DNA of 64,000 bases, taken from Proteus alimentorum. GTDB lineage: Bacteria > Pseudomonadota > Gammaproteobacteria > Enterobacterales > Enterobacteriaceae. The stretch is from assembly GCF_002607735.1 (NCBI RefSeq), contig NZ_NBVR01000039.1:101200-165199 (forward strand). The letters are read 5' to 3'. The notes under the pieces were generated by a model, which saw nothing but the letters and a program-made list of their open reading frames with translations, was not told the origin of the DNA and did not search any database. Made by a program: the position numbers and the translations under genes. Positions 56,121 through 64,000 of the stretch are shown piece after piece; position 1 is the stretch's first letter, and each line of letters starts with the position of its first letter.

Positions 56121-57137
56121 GTGTTTAATCCAGAATTAAAACCCGTACAACCTGCTCGTCCCGGCTTTGCGGTATTAAGTATTCGTAATTGGGAAGGTGA
56201 CGCTTCCCCTGTTTATTTAAGCATTCAGCGTAACCAAGATCGTTATTTCTTAAATGATAAAGGGGAATGGGTGGGTAATGCCTTTTTCCACCAGCTTTCA
56301 CTTGAAGATGCTGATGACGGTTATCAAATCATTCTTGATAAAACGTTAGTTGATCCCCTCGTTAGCAACTTACAAATGGCGTATCAATTTACGTTAAAAG
56401 ACGATAATGAAACACAAGATATCGGGCGATTACGTATTCGTGATGGCGTATTAGCCTCACAAGCGCAAGGTCAAAGTGAAGCATTAAAATCCATAGCAAC
56501 ATTAGATAATCAGCCTGTTCCGCCTACTCCTATTGTTGAAGAAACCCCATCGGAGCCAGCGCCAGAACCTATTAAAATTGGATCGGAAGAACCAGAGCCG
56601 ATTATCCCTGAAATCAACGTAGATGAACCACCACAACGACCAACACCACCCGCGCCGAAAAAATCAAAAATTGGCTTAATTTTAGCGATTATCTTGATTT
56701 TAATTTTAGCGGGTATCTTAACGTGGTTCTTCTTACTAAGAGGCAATCCAGCAGGCGAGCCTGCACCACAACCAACACCAGAACCGGCAACACCCAGTGT
56801 GTGTAGTGTTGAAAACATGAAATCGGGTACCGCATTAGCTTTTGTACAAAGTTGCATACAGAGTCAACCTGATAGCAAAACTATCCTTGCAACAATTGAA
56901 CAAGCGAAACAGAACAATCAATGTGATGTTGCGCAGCGTTTATATGCTTATAAAGCACAATCAGGTGATATTGAGATCGCACTGAATTACGCGCGTGAAT
57001 ATGATCCAGAAACCGCATCAACACAAGGCTGCTTTAGTGCAGACAAAGAGACCGCTATTTATTGGTACGAAGCGGTTCTCAATCATGACTCACAAAACAG
57101 TGACGCCAAAGCGCGTCTTGAAGCTTTGAAAAAATAG
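56121..57137 (+). CDS. Single-pass membrane protein of the srf operon
   Basis: A 338-residue protein, GTG start with GGAG ten bases upstream. Residues 1-115 form a cytoplasmic domain (PGFAVLSIRNWEGDASPVYL and IGRLRIRDGVLASQAQG). A Pro/Glu-rich linker follows (130-180), then a membrane helix (184-206), then a periplasmic part with paired cysteines (PSVCSVENMKSG, SCIQSQP, NQCDVAQRL, QGCFSADKETAIYWYEAVL) that looks like a short TPR/Sel1-type repeat. No named family recognised. It joins the cytoplasmic SrfB/SrfC pair to the periplasmic proteins encoded after it. Confidence 0.78.
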   Translation: MFNPELKPVQPARPGFAVLSIRNWEGDASPVYLSIQRNQDRYFLNDKGEWVGNAFFHQLSLEDADDGYQIILDKTLVDPLVSNLQMAYQFTLKDDNETQDIGRLRIRDGVLASQAQGQSEALKSIATLDNQPVPPTPIVEETPSEPAPEPIKIGSEEPEPIIPEINVDEPPQRPTPPAPKKSKIGLILAIILILILAGILTWFFLLRGNPAGEPAPQPTPEPATPSVCSVENMKSGTALAFVQSCIQSQPDSKTILATIEQAKQNNQCDVAQRLYAYKAQSGDIEIALNYAREYDPETASTQGCFSADKETAIYWYEAVLNHDSQNSDAKARLEALKK

Positions 57138-57146
57138 GAAAGTCGC

Positions 57147-59150
57147 ATGAAAAAGGCGCATTGGCTTACGCTTATTCTCAGCGGTTTAATTCTAACAGCG
57201 CCAGCAAGTGCTGAAGAGAAAAAACCGCTATTACAAGAGGGTAAAAAAACCCTCTATCAACGTGTACTAACTTATCCAGGTTGCCAAGTCGCTGATACTG
57301 TTGGCGCAAAAGGTAAAGAGCAACCTGCATTCAGCCGTTTTTATGTTTATCAACGCCAAAAACAAGGCGCTAATGAGTGGTTACAAGTTGGTCCTGATAG
57401 CTTAGGCCATATCAGTGGTTGGATGGATGCAAGTTGTACATCAGAGTGGAAAATGCAGTTAACACTCGCATTTACTAACCCAGCAGGTCGTAACCCAATG
57501 CTGTTTTTCAAAGATAAACAAACGGTTGAAAGCTTACTTGAAAGCCCAACCCCTGAAAAACAGTACAAACCCTTTTTAGCGGATATCAAAAACCAAAAAG
57601 TGAATCCGGCTGTTTTAGCAAAAGAGCCTGATTATATGATTGATCAGAAAAGTAATTTCTATCTACTGCCTGTATTAGGCTCAGATGAAGTCTTTACTGA
57701 TGCGGGCTATAAAGTACGTGTGCTCAATGTGGCTTCTGTCTCTTCTCAAACCAAAGACAGCAAAGACACACAGAATGCAAATACAACGGCAAACAATACA
57801 AAACCGGCAACACCTAACAGCAAAGATGCTGATAATATGATGCAAGGCTTTTCTGCCGCAGTGGTGTTTGTTATCGACTCAACAATATCGATGGATCCTT
57901 ATATTGATAGAACCAAAGAAGCGATCCAAAAGGTTTATGCACAAGTCGAAAAAGACAACATGTTGGATAAGGTAAAATTTGGCTTAGTGGCGTTTCGCTC
58001 TAATATCAAAGCCGTCCCTGCATTGGAATACGACAGCAAAATGTTTGTAAACCCCAATGATGTAAAAGATGGGCCCGATTTCCTGAATAAAGTCAAAGAA
58101 TTACGCCAAGCTAAAGTCTCAAGTAGTCGTTTTGATGAAGATGCTTATGCGGGTGTAATGCAAGCCCTTGATGATGTTGATTGGACACGCTTTGGTGCGC
58201 GTTACGTTATTTTAATCACTGATGCTGGCGCATTAACAGGCGATGATCCTCTTTCATCCACTAAGCTGGATGCTGAACAAATTCGCCAAGAAGCCGCTTA
58301 TCGCGGTGTTGCACTTTATACACTGCATTTAAAAACCCCATCAGGGGCAAAAAATCATGCTTCAGCACAAGCCCAATATGAAGCATTAACGCTTAACCCG
58401 TTCTTACATAAATCGCTTTACTACCCTATCAACTCAGGGGATGTAAATAGTTTTGGTCGGATGGTCGATAGTCTAGCCACTGCTGTCACCACTCAAATTC
58501 AAACGGCTTATCGTGGTGAAGTGACTGTAGGTAGTGCATTAAATGCTGATCCTACTTATAGCAAAGATAAAGAGACAGATACCTTGCTTAACGATGCACA
58601 CGATTTAGGCTATGCCATGCGTTTAGCCTATTTAGGTGAAAAACAAGGTACAAAAGCGCCTCCTGTGTTTAAAGCATGGATAAGTGACCGAGATTTATTA
58701 CAGCAAAATATCCCAACCACTGAAGTGCAGGTTTTACTGACGAAAAGTGAGCTTAGCGATTTAAGCGATGTGATGAAAAAAATCGTTAATGCGGCTAATG
58801 AAGGTTTGATCTCTCCTGACAATATGTTTGCGGATTTACGCTCAATTGCCGCCACTATGGGGAACGATCCAAATCAAATCAAACAAGGCTCAGCGACTAA
58901 ATTAGGCGAAATGGGCTTATTGGGTGAATACGTCGAAAACCTCCCTTATTTAAGTGAAGTATTGGGCTTAGATGAAGAAACGTGGAAAAGCTGGGATGGT
59001 CTAGAGCAAGAGAAATTTATTCGTCGATTAAATACCAAGTTACAATACTATCAACGTTATAACGAAGATGTTGATCGTTGGATATCTCTTGCACCGCAAA
59101 GTGATCCTCGCGATCACGTTTATCCTGTTCCACTGGAAAACTTGCCTTAA
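57147..59150 (+). CDS. Secreted VWA-domain protein (PpkA periplasmic-half-like)
   Basis: Periplasmic protein of 667 residues with signal peptide (ends TAPASA) and no later membrane span. A small SH3-like domain (RFYVYQRQKQGANEWLQVGP, then ISGWMDASC) comes first. A VWA domain begins near 238: FVIDSTISMDPYIDRTKEAI, with DSTIS in place of the usual DxSxS, and ILITDAGALTG as the acidic strand. A long helical C-terminal part ends in the DRWISLAPQ segment. The VWA start and the helical tail recall the periplasmic C-terminal half of type VI kinase PpkA, but no kinase domain is present. Confidence 0.8.
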   Translation: MKKAHWLTLILSGLILTAPASAEEKKPLLQEGKKTLYQRVLTYPGCQVADTVGAKGKEQPAFSRFYVYQRQKQGANEWLQVGPDSLGHISGWMDASCTSEWKMQLTLAFTNPAGRNPMLFFKDKQTVESLLESPTPEKQYKPFLADIKNQKVNPAVLAKEPDYMIDQKSNFYLLPVLGSDEVFTDAGYKVRVLNVASVSSQTKDSKDTQNANTTANNTKPATPNSKDADNMMQGFSAAVVFVIDSTISMDPYIDRTKEAIQKVYAQVEKDNMLDKVKFGLVAFRSNIKAVPALEYDSKMFVNPNDVKDGPDFLNKVKELRQAKVSSSRFDEDAYAGVMQALDDVDWTRFGARYVILITDAGALTGDDPLSSTKLDAEQIRQEAAYRGVALYTLHLKTPSGAKNHASAQAQYEALTLNPFLHKSLYYPINSGDVNSFGRMVDSLATAVTTQIQTAYRGEVTVGSALNADPTYSKDKETDTLLNDAHDLGYAMRLAYLGEKQGTKAPPVFKAWISDRDLLQQNIPTTEVQVLLTKSELSDLSDVMKKIVNAANEGLISPDNMFADLRSIAATMGNDPNQIKQGSATKLGEMGLLGEYVENLPYLSEVLGLDEETWKSWDGLEQEKFIRRLNTKLQYYQRYNEDVDRWISLAPQSDPRDHVYPVPLENLP

Positions 59151-59842
59151 TGATCCAGATTGAAGGCATGGCAATTACGCGTGGAGATGCGCAACATGGT
59201 TTTCGTGTTGCGCTTCCTTCATTGATCCTTGAAAAAGGAGAAATTGGCGCGCTAACGGGATTAAGTGGTTGTGGTAAAAGTACCTTACTAGAAATGATAG
59301 GGTTGATTTTACGCCCCGATGAATTAACGCATTTTCAACTCAGTGATGATTTAATTATCACGCGAGCAGTGTCGAGTCATCAACAAGCTCAACTCGCATC
59401 ATTACGTGCTGAGAAATTGGGTTTTATGCTCCAAAGTGGCGGATTACTTCCCTTTTTAACCGTCATGCAAAATATTCAATTACCTCGTAAGATGCTGGGA
59501 TTAACGCCGCACTCTGCTTGGCTCGATCACGCAATTGAGCATCTGCAATTACGCCCTTTACTTAATCGTCTTCCTCGACAACTCTCCATTGGTGAGCGTC
59601 AGCGTGCGGCGTTTATTCGCGCAATCGCCCATGAACCCGCTTTATTACTTGCCGATGAGCCTACAGCCGCTCTCGATCCTTATAATGCACAAGCGTTATA
59701 TGCATTGATTGTGGAGATGGTAAAGCAACTCGATATTTCTGCGTTGGTTGTGAGTCACGATTGGTCTTTAGTCGAGCGTTTTGAATTTAGTCACTATCAT
59801 GCACAACTACAAGGGGACGGTAGTGTCTTTATCAAACAATAA
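59150..59842 (+). CDS. ABC transporter ATPase (LolD/TagT-like)
   Basis: Cytoplasmic ATPase of 230 residues: Walker [16 protein letters not shown]-loop GFMLQSGGLLPFLTV, signature LSIGERQRAAFIRAI (SIGER variant), Walker B LLLADEPTAALDP, switch VSHDWSL. This is the MacB/LolD-type branch that pairs with FtsX-fold permeases. It starts one base into the previous stop (TAATG), so translation is coupled. Closest functional comparison by neighbours is TagT. Its last 20 bases overlap the permease start. Confidence 0.88.
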   Translation: MIQIEGMAITRGDAQHGFRVALPSLILEKGEIGALTGLSGCGKSTLLEMIGLILRPDELTHFQLSDDLIITRAVSSHQQAQLASLRAEKLGFMLQSGGLLPFLTVMQNIQLPRKMLGLTPHSAWLDHAIEHLQLRPLLNRLPRQLSIGERQRAAFIRAIAHEPALLLADEPTAALDPYNAQALYALIVEMVKQLDISALVVSHDWSLVERFEFSHYHAQLQGDGSVFIKQ

Positions 59843-61058
59843 TACCAATCCTAATCGCCTTGGCTTACTCAGTTCACTCGCTTGGCGTGACTTAATTTAT
59901 GATCGCAAAGTCGCGCTCTGTATTGTGTTCTCTTTAGTCTCAGTGATTGCGCCACTGTTACTGCTGTTTGGACTAAAAAATGGCATTGTAACGCAACTTC
60001 ACAACCAACTACTCAATGATCCTCGTAACCTTGAAATACGGATGTTAGGCAATGGCAATTATCCACAAAGTTGGTTTAATGAGATTGCACACAAAGAAGA
60101 GGTTCGTTTTGTTATCCCATTAACACGTAGCTTAAACACACAAGCTGATATTGTGATTGATGGACAACGTTTTATTGATAATGCAGAAATTATTCCGACA
60201 GCAGAAAACGATCCATTATTAGAGGGTGTAGCTATTCCTCAAAATGCAGACACCTTAGTGCTCTCTGCCAATGCGGCACATAAACTACAGGCGAATATAG
60301 GTGATAGTGTACGCTTATTTATCAGCCGTAAACTTAATGGCGCCAATGAACGCGCCAAACGTACCTTTACGGTCAGTGCCATTATCAGTGACAGCAAATT
60401 TCCAAGAGCAGCTGCGTTTGTTTCTCTTGATGTTTTAGTGGCAATGGAAGATTACCGAGATGGTTATCAAGCGCCTCTTTTTGGCGTAACACAAGGCACT
60501 GAAGCGAAATCAAGAACTCAGTTTGCTAAAGCTCGCCTTTATGCAGAAAATTTAGATGCCATTGCACCGCTAGATGATTGGTTTAGACAACAACACATTG
60601 ATGTGATGACACAAAGAAGCCAAATCGATTCTGTAAAAGCAATCAGTTATGTCCTTAACGTTATTTTTTCCGTGATTGCGTGGGTATCACTCTTAGGCTG
60701 TATTGCCTCTCTCATTGGCGCATTCCTTGCCAATATTGACCGTAAACGCAAAGACATGGCGGTATTACGCCTATTGGGTTTTCGTCAATTTGCCGTCTCT
60801 TTATATATTGTGTTGCAAGCACTGTTATTAACGAGTGTTGCCTTTATTTTAGCCCTTGGGCTTTATGCCATCGGTAGTGCCTTATTTACCACATTATTAG
60901 GTACACATTTACCTGAACAAGCCTTTGTTTGTCAGTTAACATTTTGGGATTTATTGATTGCCATGTGCAGTGCCTTACTTGTGGCTTTAGTGGTGGCAAG
61001 TATTGGCGCATTACGAGCCGTTTCAATTGAACCTGCGGAGAGCTTACGTGAAATTTAA
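59823..61058 (+). CDS. FtsX/MacB-type permease (TagS-like)
   Basis: Inner-membrane protein of 411 residues from a GTG at 59823, chosen for the AAGGGGAC site six bases before. Topology is typical of FtsX-type permeases: a first helix (LCIVFSLVSVIAPLLLLFGL), a large periplasmic loop with ISRKLNGANERAKRTFTVSA, then three C-terminal helices including VLNVIFSVIAWVSLLGCIAS and the DMAVLRLLGFRQ loop. It forms an ABC pair with the ATPase just upstream. Overlaps the next gene by 11 bases. Confidence 0.85.
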   Translation: MSLSNNNTNPNRLGLLSSLAWRDLIYDRKVALCIVFSLVSVIAPLLLLFGLKNGIVTQLHNQLLNDPRNLEIRMLGNGNYPQSWFNEIAHKEEVRFVIPLTRSLNTQADIVIDGQRFIDNAEIIPTAENDPLLEGVAIPQNADTLVLSANAAHKLQANIGDSVRLFISRKLNGANERAKRTFTVSAIISDSKFPRAAAFVSLDVLVAMEDYRDGYQAPLFGVTQGTEAKSRTQFAKARLYAENLDAIAPLDDWFRQQHIDVMTQRSQIDSVKAISYVLNVIFSVIAWVSLLGCIASLIGAFLANIDRKRKDMAVLRLLGFRQFAVSLYIVLQALLLTSVAFILALGLYAIGSALFTTLLGTHLPEQAFVCQLTFWDLLIAMCSALLVALVVASIGALRAVSIEPAESLREI

Positions 61059-62604
61059 TTTATCGCTTCTCACTTTATCATTCGCGCTGTTATCTAGCAG
61101 TTTTACTGTATCGGCCAAATGGGATGATAAATTCGTTAATCCAAAAGCGTTGCCTGATGATGTGATCCTGCCTTTCCCTTGTGAAGGTGCAATGGTTTTT
61201 CGCCAAGTCACCATTCCTTTAAGCCAGCCATTACAAGATTACAGTGTAACCCTAGGGCAAGAAGGTGATGAGTGGGGCTATTTAGAACAATCACGAGCAG
61301 AACATATTGCGGGTAGCTTTCCATTAAAAGGGAAAGAAAAAGGCCGTTACTACCTTATGGCAAAATACCCCGTTACCGATCTGCAATATAACGCCATGCA
61401 GAGCGCGATAAACGGCAAAGAGTGCCCTACAGCATCCAACAAATTACGTTTACCTAAAGTAAATATCAGTTGGTATGAAGCGATGCAATTTGCGGATCAA
61501 TACAATCAATGGTTAAGAAGCAATCATGCTGATGCTTTACCCGTGGAAGATGGCGCAAAAGGTTTTGCAAGATTACCGACAGAAACGGAATGGGAATTTG
61601 CGGCGCGTGGCGGTTTAAAAGTCTCAGCCTCAGAATTTCGTGATGTGCGTTTCCCAATGCCAGAAGGTACTAAGAACTATATTTGGTCAGCAGGCAGTCA
61701 ATCTGCTAATGGTTCTTTACAGCTAACAGGGTTGTTATCACCTAATCCATTAGGTTTGCATGACATGCTCGGTAATGTCGCAGAAATGATGTTTGAACCT
61801 TTTAGATTAAACAAACTCGACCGCTTACATGGTCAAGCTGGTGGTTTTATTGTGCGTGGTGGTAGCTATCTCACCCCAGAAAGCGATATGCGCAGTTCAT
61901 GGCGTCAAGAAGAGCCTTATTACACCAATACGGGTGCAAATAAAAACAAATACACAGGCTTTCGTTTAGCGATTGTTGCCCCAGCATTAACATCACGAGA
62001 CAAAATCAAAGAGATCGAAAAAGAGTGGCAACAGTTAGGTAATGAGAAACCTACAAATAATAAATCGAAAACCAATAGCGATAATTCCATTAATAGCCTG
62101 AATACACTCTCAACCCAAGTACAAGATGAAGCGTTGAAAAAACAGTTAGCTGAATTGAAAAATACATTACGCGCAAATGCGCAACTGCGTGATGAGCAAC
62201 GAGATCAAGCTATCCGTACTTCACTGCAATTAGGCGCTTTTTTATGTACCAAATTAAAAGATGATGGCGAGTTCTACGACAGATTAATTGCATTACATGA
62301 AAAAAATTGTCCTGCGGGCACAAAAGATGCCACTTGTGAACGACGTCAAGAACAAGTTAACGAACATAAGAAAACCCTCGACTTTGTCGTGAGTTATTAC
62401 GCAGACACATTAGTGGATATGGCAACAACGTATGATGCTTCTTTAGTAAAACCACAAATTGACGTTGTACGCCAATTGATGGAAGCCAGAGGCAAATCAA
62501 ATTTAAATACGTACCTTTCAACGTATATGCAGGGACTCCAAGGATATTGGGCTAACGGTAAAGTTTCACGGAATGAATGGCTTGAAGCGTGCAAAAAACA
62601 ATAA
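61048..62604 (+). CDS. Periplasmic SUMF1/FGE-fold protein (TagR-like)
   Basis: Secreted protein of 518 residues from a GTG at 61048 (GGAGAG seven bases before); signal peptide ends SSSFTVSA. A formylglycine-generating-enzyme domain is clear: YYLMAKYPVTDLQYN, VNISWYEAMQFADQYNQW, ARLPTETEWEFAARGGL, GLHDMLGNVAEMMFEPFRL, FIVRGGSYLTP and TGFRLAIV. No cysteine lies where FGE keeps its two catalytic cysteines (between VRGGS and GFR), so it is unlikely to oxidise sulfatases. A helical C-terminal extension with several cysteines follows. Best comparison is TagR, the non-enzymatic SUMF1 protein in type VI signalling. Confidence 0.85.
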   Translation: MKFNLSLLTLSFALLSSSFTVSAKWDDKFVNPKALPDDVILPFPCEGAMVFRQVTIPLSQPLQDYSVTLGQEGDEWGYLEQSRAEHIAGSFPLKGKEKGRYYLMAKYPVTDLQYNAMQSAINGKECPTASNKLRLPKVNISWYEAMQFADQYNQWLRSNHADALPVEDGAKGFARLPTETEWEFAARGGLKVSASEFRDVRFPMPEGTKNYIWSAGSQSANGSLQLTGLLSPNPLGLHDMLGNVAEMMFEPFRLNKLDRLHGQAGGFIVRGGSYLTPESDMRSSWRQEEPYYTNTGANKNKYTGFRLAIVAPALTSRDKIKEIEKEWQQLGNEKPTNNKSKTNSDNSINSLNTLSTQVQDEALKKQLAELKNTLRANAQLRDEQRDQAIRTSLQLGAFLCTKLKDDGEFYDRLIALHEKNCPAGTKDATCERRQEQVNEHKKTLDFVVSYYADTLVDMATTYDASLVKPQIDVVRQLMEARGKSNLNTYLSTYMQGLQGYWANGKVSRNEWLEACKKQ

Positions 62605-62628
62605 CAGAGACTTTGGGATAGGTGTGGT

Positions 62629-63312
62629 ATGAATAAACAACTTATGGCGGTACTTAGCATTAGTGCTTTACTTGCCTTATCAGGGTGCCAAAGTAATAAC
62701 GGTACTGATCCTCGTTTGAAAAATAACAGTGATATGGAGTTTTTCAGCAAGTCAGGTATTACGGCTTGTGCAGGGGGGGCCGCTATTGGCGCATTAGGCT
62801 GCTTAGTCTCAAATTCCAGCAATAAAGGCGCATGTATGCTTATTGCTGCTGTCGCGGGGTGTGGTGTCGGTATTGGTGCCAATGCCTATTTAGACAATAA
62901 ACGCCAAAATTACGCGACAAAAGAAGAGATGCTCAATTCCATGATTGCTGATATTCAAAATGAAAATCAGCGCTTACAAAGCGCCTCTAACACGGCAAAA
63001 GCCGTGATTGCTGATGATAAAAAAGCCATTGCCAAAATTCAGCAAGATATGAAACAGCAACGTTTAAATAAAGACGCCGCAGAGAAACAACTCAAAGGTA
63101 TTGATGCCAATATTGCAGCACTTCGTTCACGCTTAGCAGATATGAAAAAACGTGAAGGTGAGTGGCGTGATATCGCGGCTCAAAGTCGTCAAGATGGCTT
63201 AAAAACCGCACAGCTTGATAAACAAATCGATGGGATGAAGCAACAAGTTGCTTCTTTACAAGAAGAGCTTGATAGCCTTTATACTCAACGCACTGCAATA
63301 AGACTTAGTTAA
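62629..63312 (+). CDS. Coiled-coil lipoprotein with glycine-zipper segment (TagQ-like place)
   Basis: A 227-residue lipoprotein: signal and lipobox LALSGC (acylated Cys20). It then has a glycine/alanine-rich stretch (GGAAIGALGCLVS ... AAVAGCGVGIGANAYL) like glycine-zipper lipoproteins, and a long charged coiled coil from about residue 90 to the end (QKAIAKIQQDMKQQ type heptads). The ATG follows GGGATAGGTG. Its place after the ABC and SUMF1 genes matches TagQ in the type VI set, although no homology to TagQ was shown. Probably outer-membrane anchored. Confidence 0.8.
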   Translation: MNKQLMAVLSISALLALSGCQSNNGTDPRLKNNSDMEFFSKSGITACAGGAAIGALGCLVSNSSNKGACMLIAAVAGCGVGIGANAYLDNKRQNYATKEEMLNSMIADIQNENQRLQSASNTAKAVIADDKKAIAKIQQDMKQQRLNKDAAEKQLKGIDANIAALRSRLADMKKREGEWRDIAAQSRQDGLKTAQLDKQIDGMKQQVASLQEELDSLYTQRTAIRLS

Positions 63313-63329
63313 CGTTAAAAAGGATGATA

Positions 63330-63818
63330 ATGAAATTTTTACCTCTTTCCCTTGTTGGCATGACCTTACTATTAAGCGGTTGTGTCACCAATCCCGCAGA
63401 TTGTGATCCAACAACGGGTGATGTTAGTATAATTACTAAGTTTAACTGTAATTATTCAGGGACTTACGATAATCGTATCGAGCAAAAACAAGCTACTCTC
63501 GCTAATGAGAAAGCATTAAATACAGAGTTTAAAGCGGTTCTTGCTGCCATAGAGAAAGAAAAGCAACAGACCAATGCGAGCCTCAAAACCCAACAAGCAA
63601 ATCAACGTGCCTTAAATCAGTCCATGACCAATCTGTTAAATCAAATTCGCCAAAAAACCAAAGGGCAAAATGATATTCAAAAACAGATCAATGAAATTGA
63701 TAAACAAATGAAAGCGGCACAAAACAATCCATCAAAATCAGTGATGGAGAAACAGCTTGAATTAGATAATTTACAAAATAAAGTACTCAGTCTACAAAGT
63801 GATTTAGGTCTTAAATAA
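63330..63818 (+). CDS. Small coiled-coil lipoprotein
   Basis: A 162-residue lipoprotein with lipobox LLLSGC and acylated Cys. The ATG at 63330 suits the AAGGA site; an ATG at 63324 overlaps that site and is less likely. The mature N-terminus has two cysteines (PADCDPTT, KFNCNYSG). The rest is a lysine/glutamine-rich coiled coil (KQATLANEKALNTEFKAVLA, then NQIRQKTKGQNDIQKQINEI). It may form a rod with the preceding lipoprotein. Last gene before a strong terminator. Confidence 0.8.
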   Translation: MKFLPLSLVGMTLLLSGCVTNPADCDPTTGDVSIITKFNCNYSGTYDNRIEQKQATLANEKALNTEFKAVLAAIEKEKQQTNASLKTQQANQRALNQSMTNLLNQIRQKTKGQNDIQKQINEIDKQMKAAQNNPSKSVMEKQLELDNLQNKVLSLQSDLGLK

Positions 63819-63823
63819 ACCGA

Positions 63824-63857
63824 AAAAGGCTCTCTATTTTTTTTTAGAGAGCCTTTT
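63824..63857 (+). terminator. Rho-independent terminator of the srf operon
   Basis: A 13-bp stem (AAAAGGCTCTCTA / TAGAGAGCCTTTT) with an 8-T loop. The closing A and T tracts would act in both directions. The remaining 143 bases of the window show no gene. Confidence 0.9.
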
Positions 63858-64000
63858 ATTTATTTTCATGCTTATTTTTTATTTATCCTCATGGTGATTT
63901 ATATTAATCGCATATTATTGTTTATATAACATTGATAATGTTTAACAGATCTCTTTAATAAAACAACCGTATTTAAATCAACGCGCTATTTTTTATTCCA

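Noticed and set aside
57147-63818. A type VI secretion locus
   Set aside because: No TssB/C, ClpV, Hcp, VgrG, TssM or kinase genes are present; only the accessory-type signalling genes resemble that system.

Overview
The window is about 64 kb of an AT-rich enterobacterial chromosome. Gene content and many near-identical protein lengths to Escherichia coli (PstS, EnvZ, GlpE, BioH, NfuA) point to Enterobacterales. The low GC, AT-rich spacers and small membrane paralogue pairs suggest the Morganellaceae, most probably Proteus. This is an inference from sequence reading, not from a database search. No tRNA, rRNA, CRISPR array or intact insertion sequence was seen.

Layout. 1-9.3 kb: the end of ompR, envZ, then the phosphate regulon pstSCAB-phoU behind a row of Pho-box repeats, then an amino-acid ABC importer (binding protein and two permeases, no ATPase). 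9.3-11 kb: a small decayed island with two remnants of the same IS3-type transposase 3' end, one small membrane-protein gene and two tandem paralogous membrane proteins. 11.2-18.3 kb: purine permease adeP with a PurR box, a probably frameshifted unknown gene, a GNAT plus glycosyltransferase pair, yihI and a DUF4026/DUF2314 gene. 18.5-29.4 kb: core genes feoABC (FNR and Fur sites), bioH, gntX, nfuA, glpEGR, glpD, yeaO and metF (met boxes). 29.4-39.7 kb: a DUF4291 gene, then an eight-gene minus-strand catabolic operon (FGGY kinase, fucose-isomerase-like, DHDPS-like aldolase, Asp-box sialidase-like, TctCBA transporter, LacI regulator). 40.1-46.4 kb: a small secreted protein and a nikABCDE-type importer led by a methyltransferase gene.

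46.8-63.8 kb is the most unusual part. A membrane VWA protein is followed by a ten-gene operon: SrfA-like membrane protein, SrfB (actin/Hsp70-fold ATPase), SrfC (large P-loop GTPase-like protein), a single-pass membrane protein with a periplasmic repeat-like domain, a secreted VWA protein, an ABC ATPase, an FtsX-type permease, a secreted SUMF1-fold protein without obvious catalytic cysteines, and two coiled-coil lipoproteins. The last part matches the composition of the TagT-TagS-TagR-TagQ envelope signalling set of type VI secretion, and the VWA protein resembles the periplasmic half of PpkA. No kinase and no type VI structural genes are present. I propose a trans-envelope Srf-Tag-like module as the candidate undescribed system. 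A perfect CRP palindrome lies in its long AT-rich upstream region.
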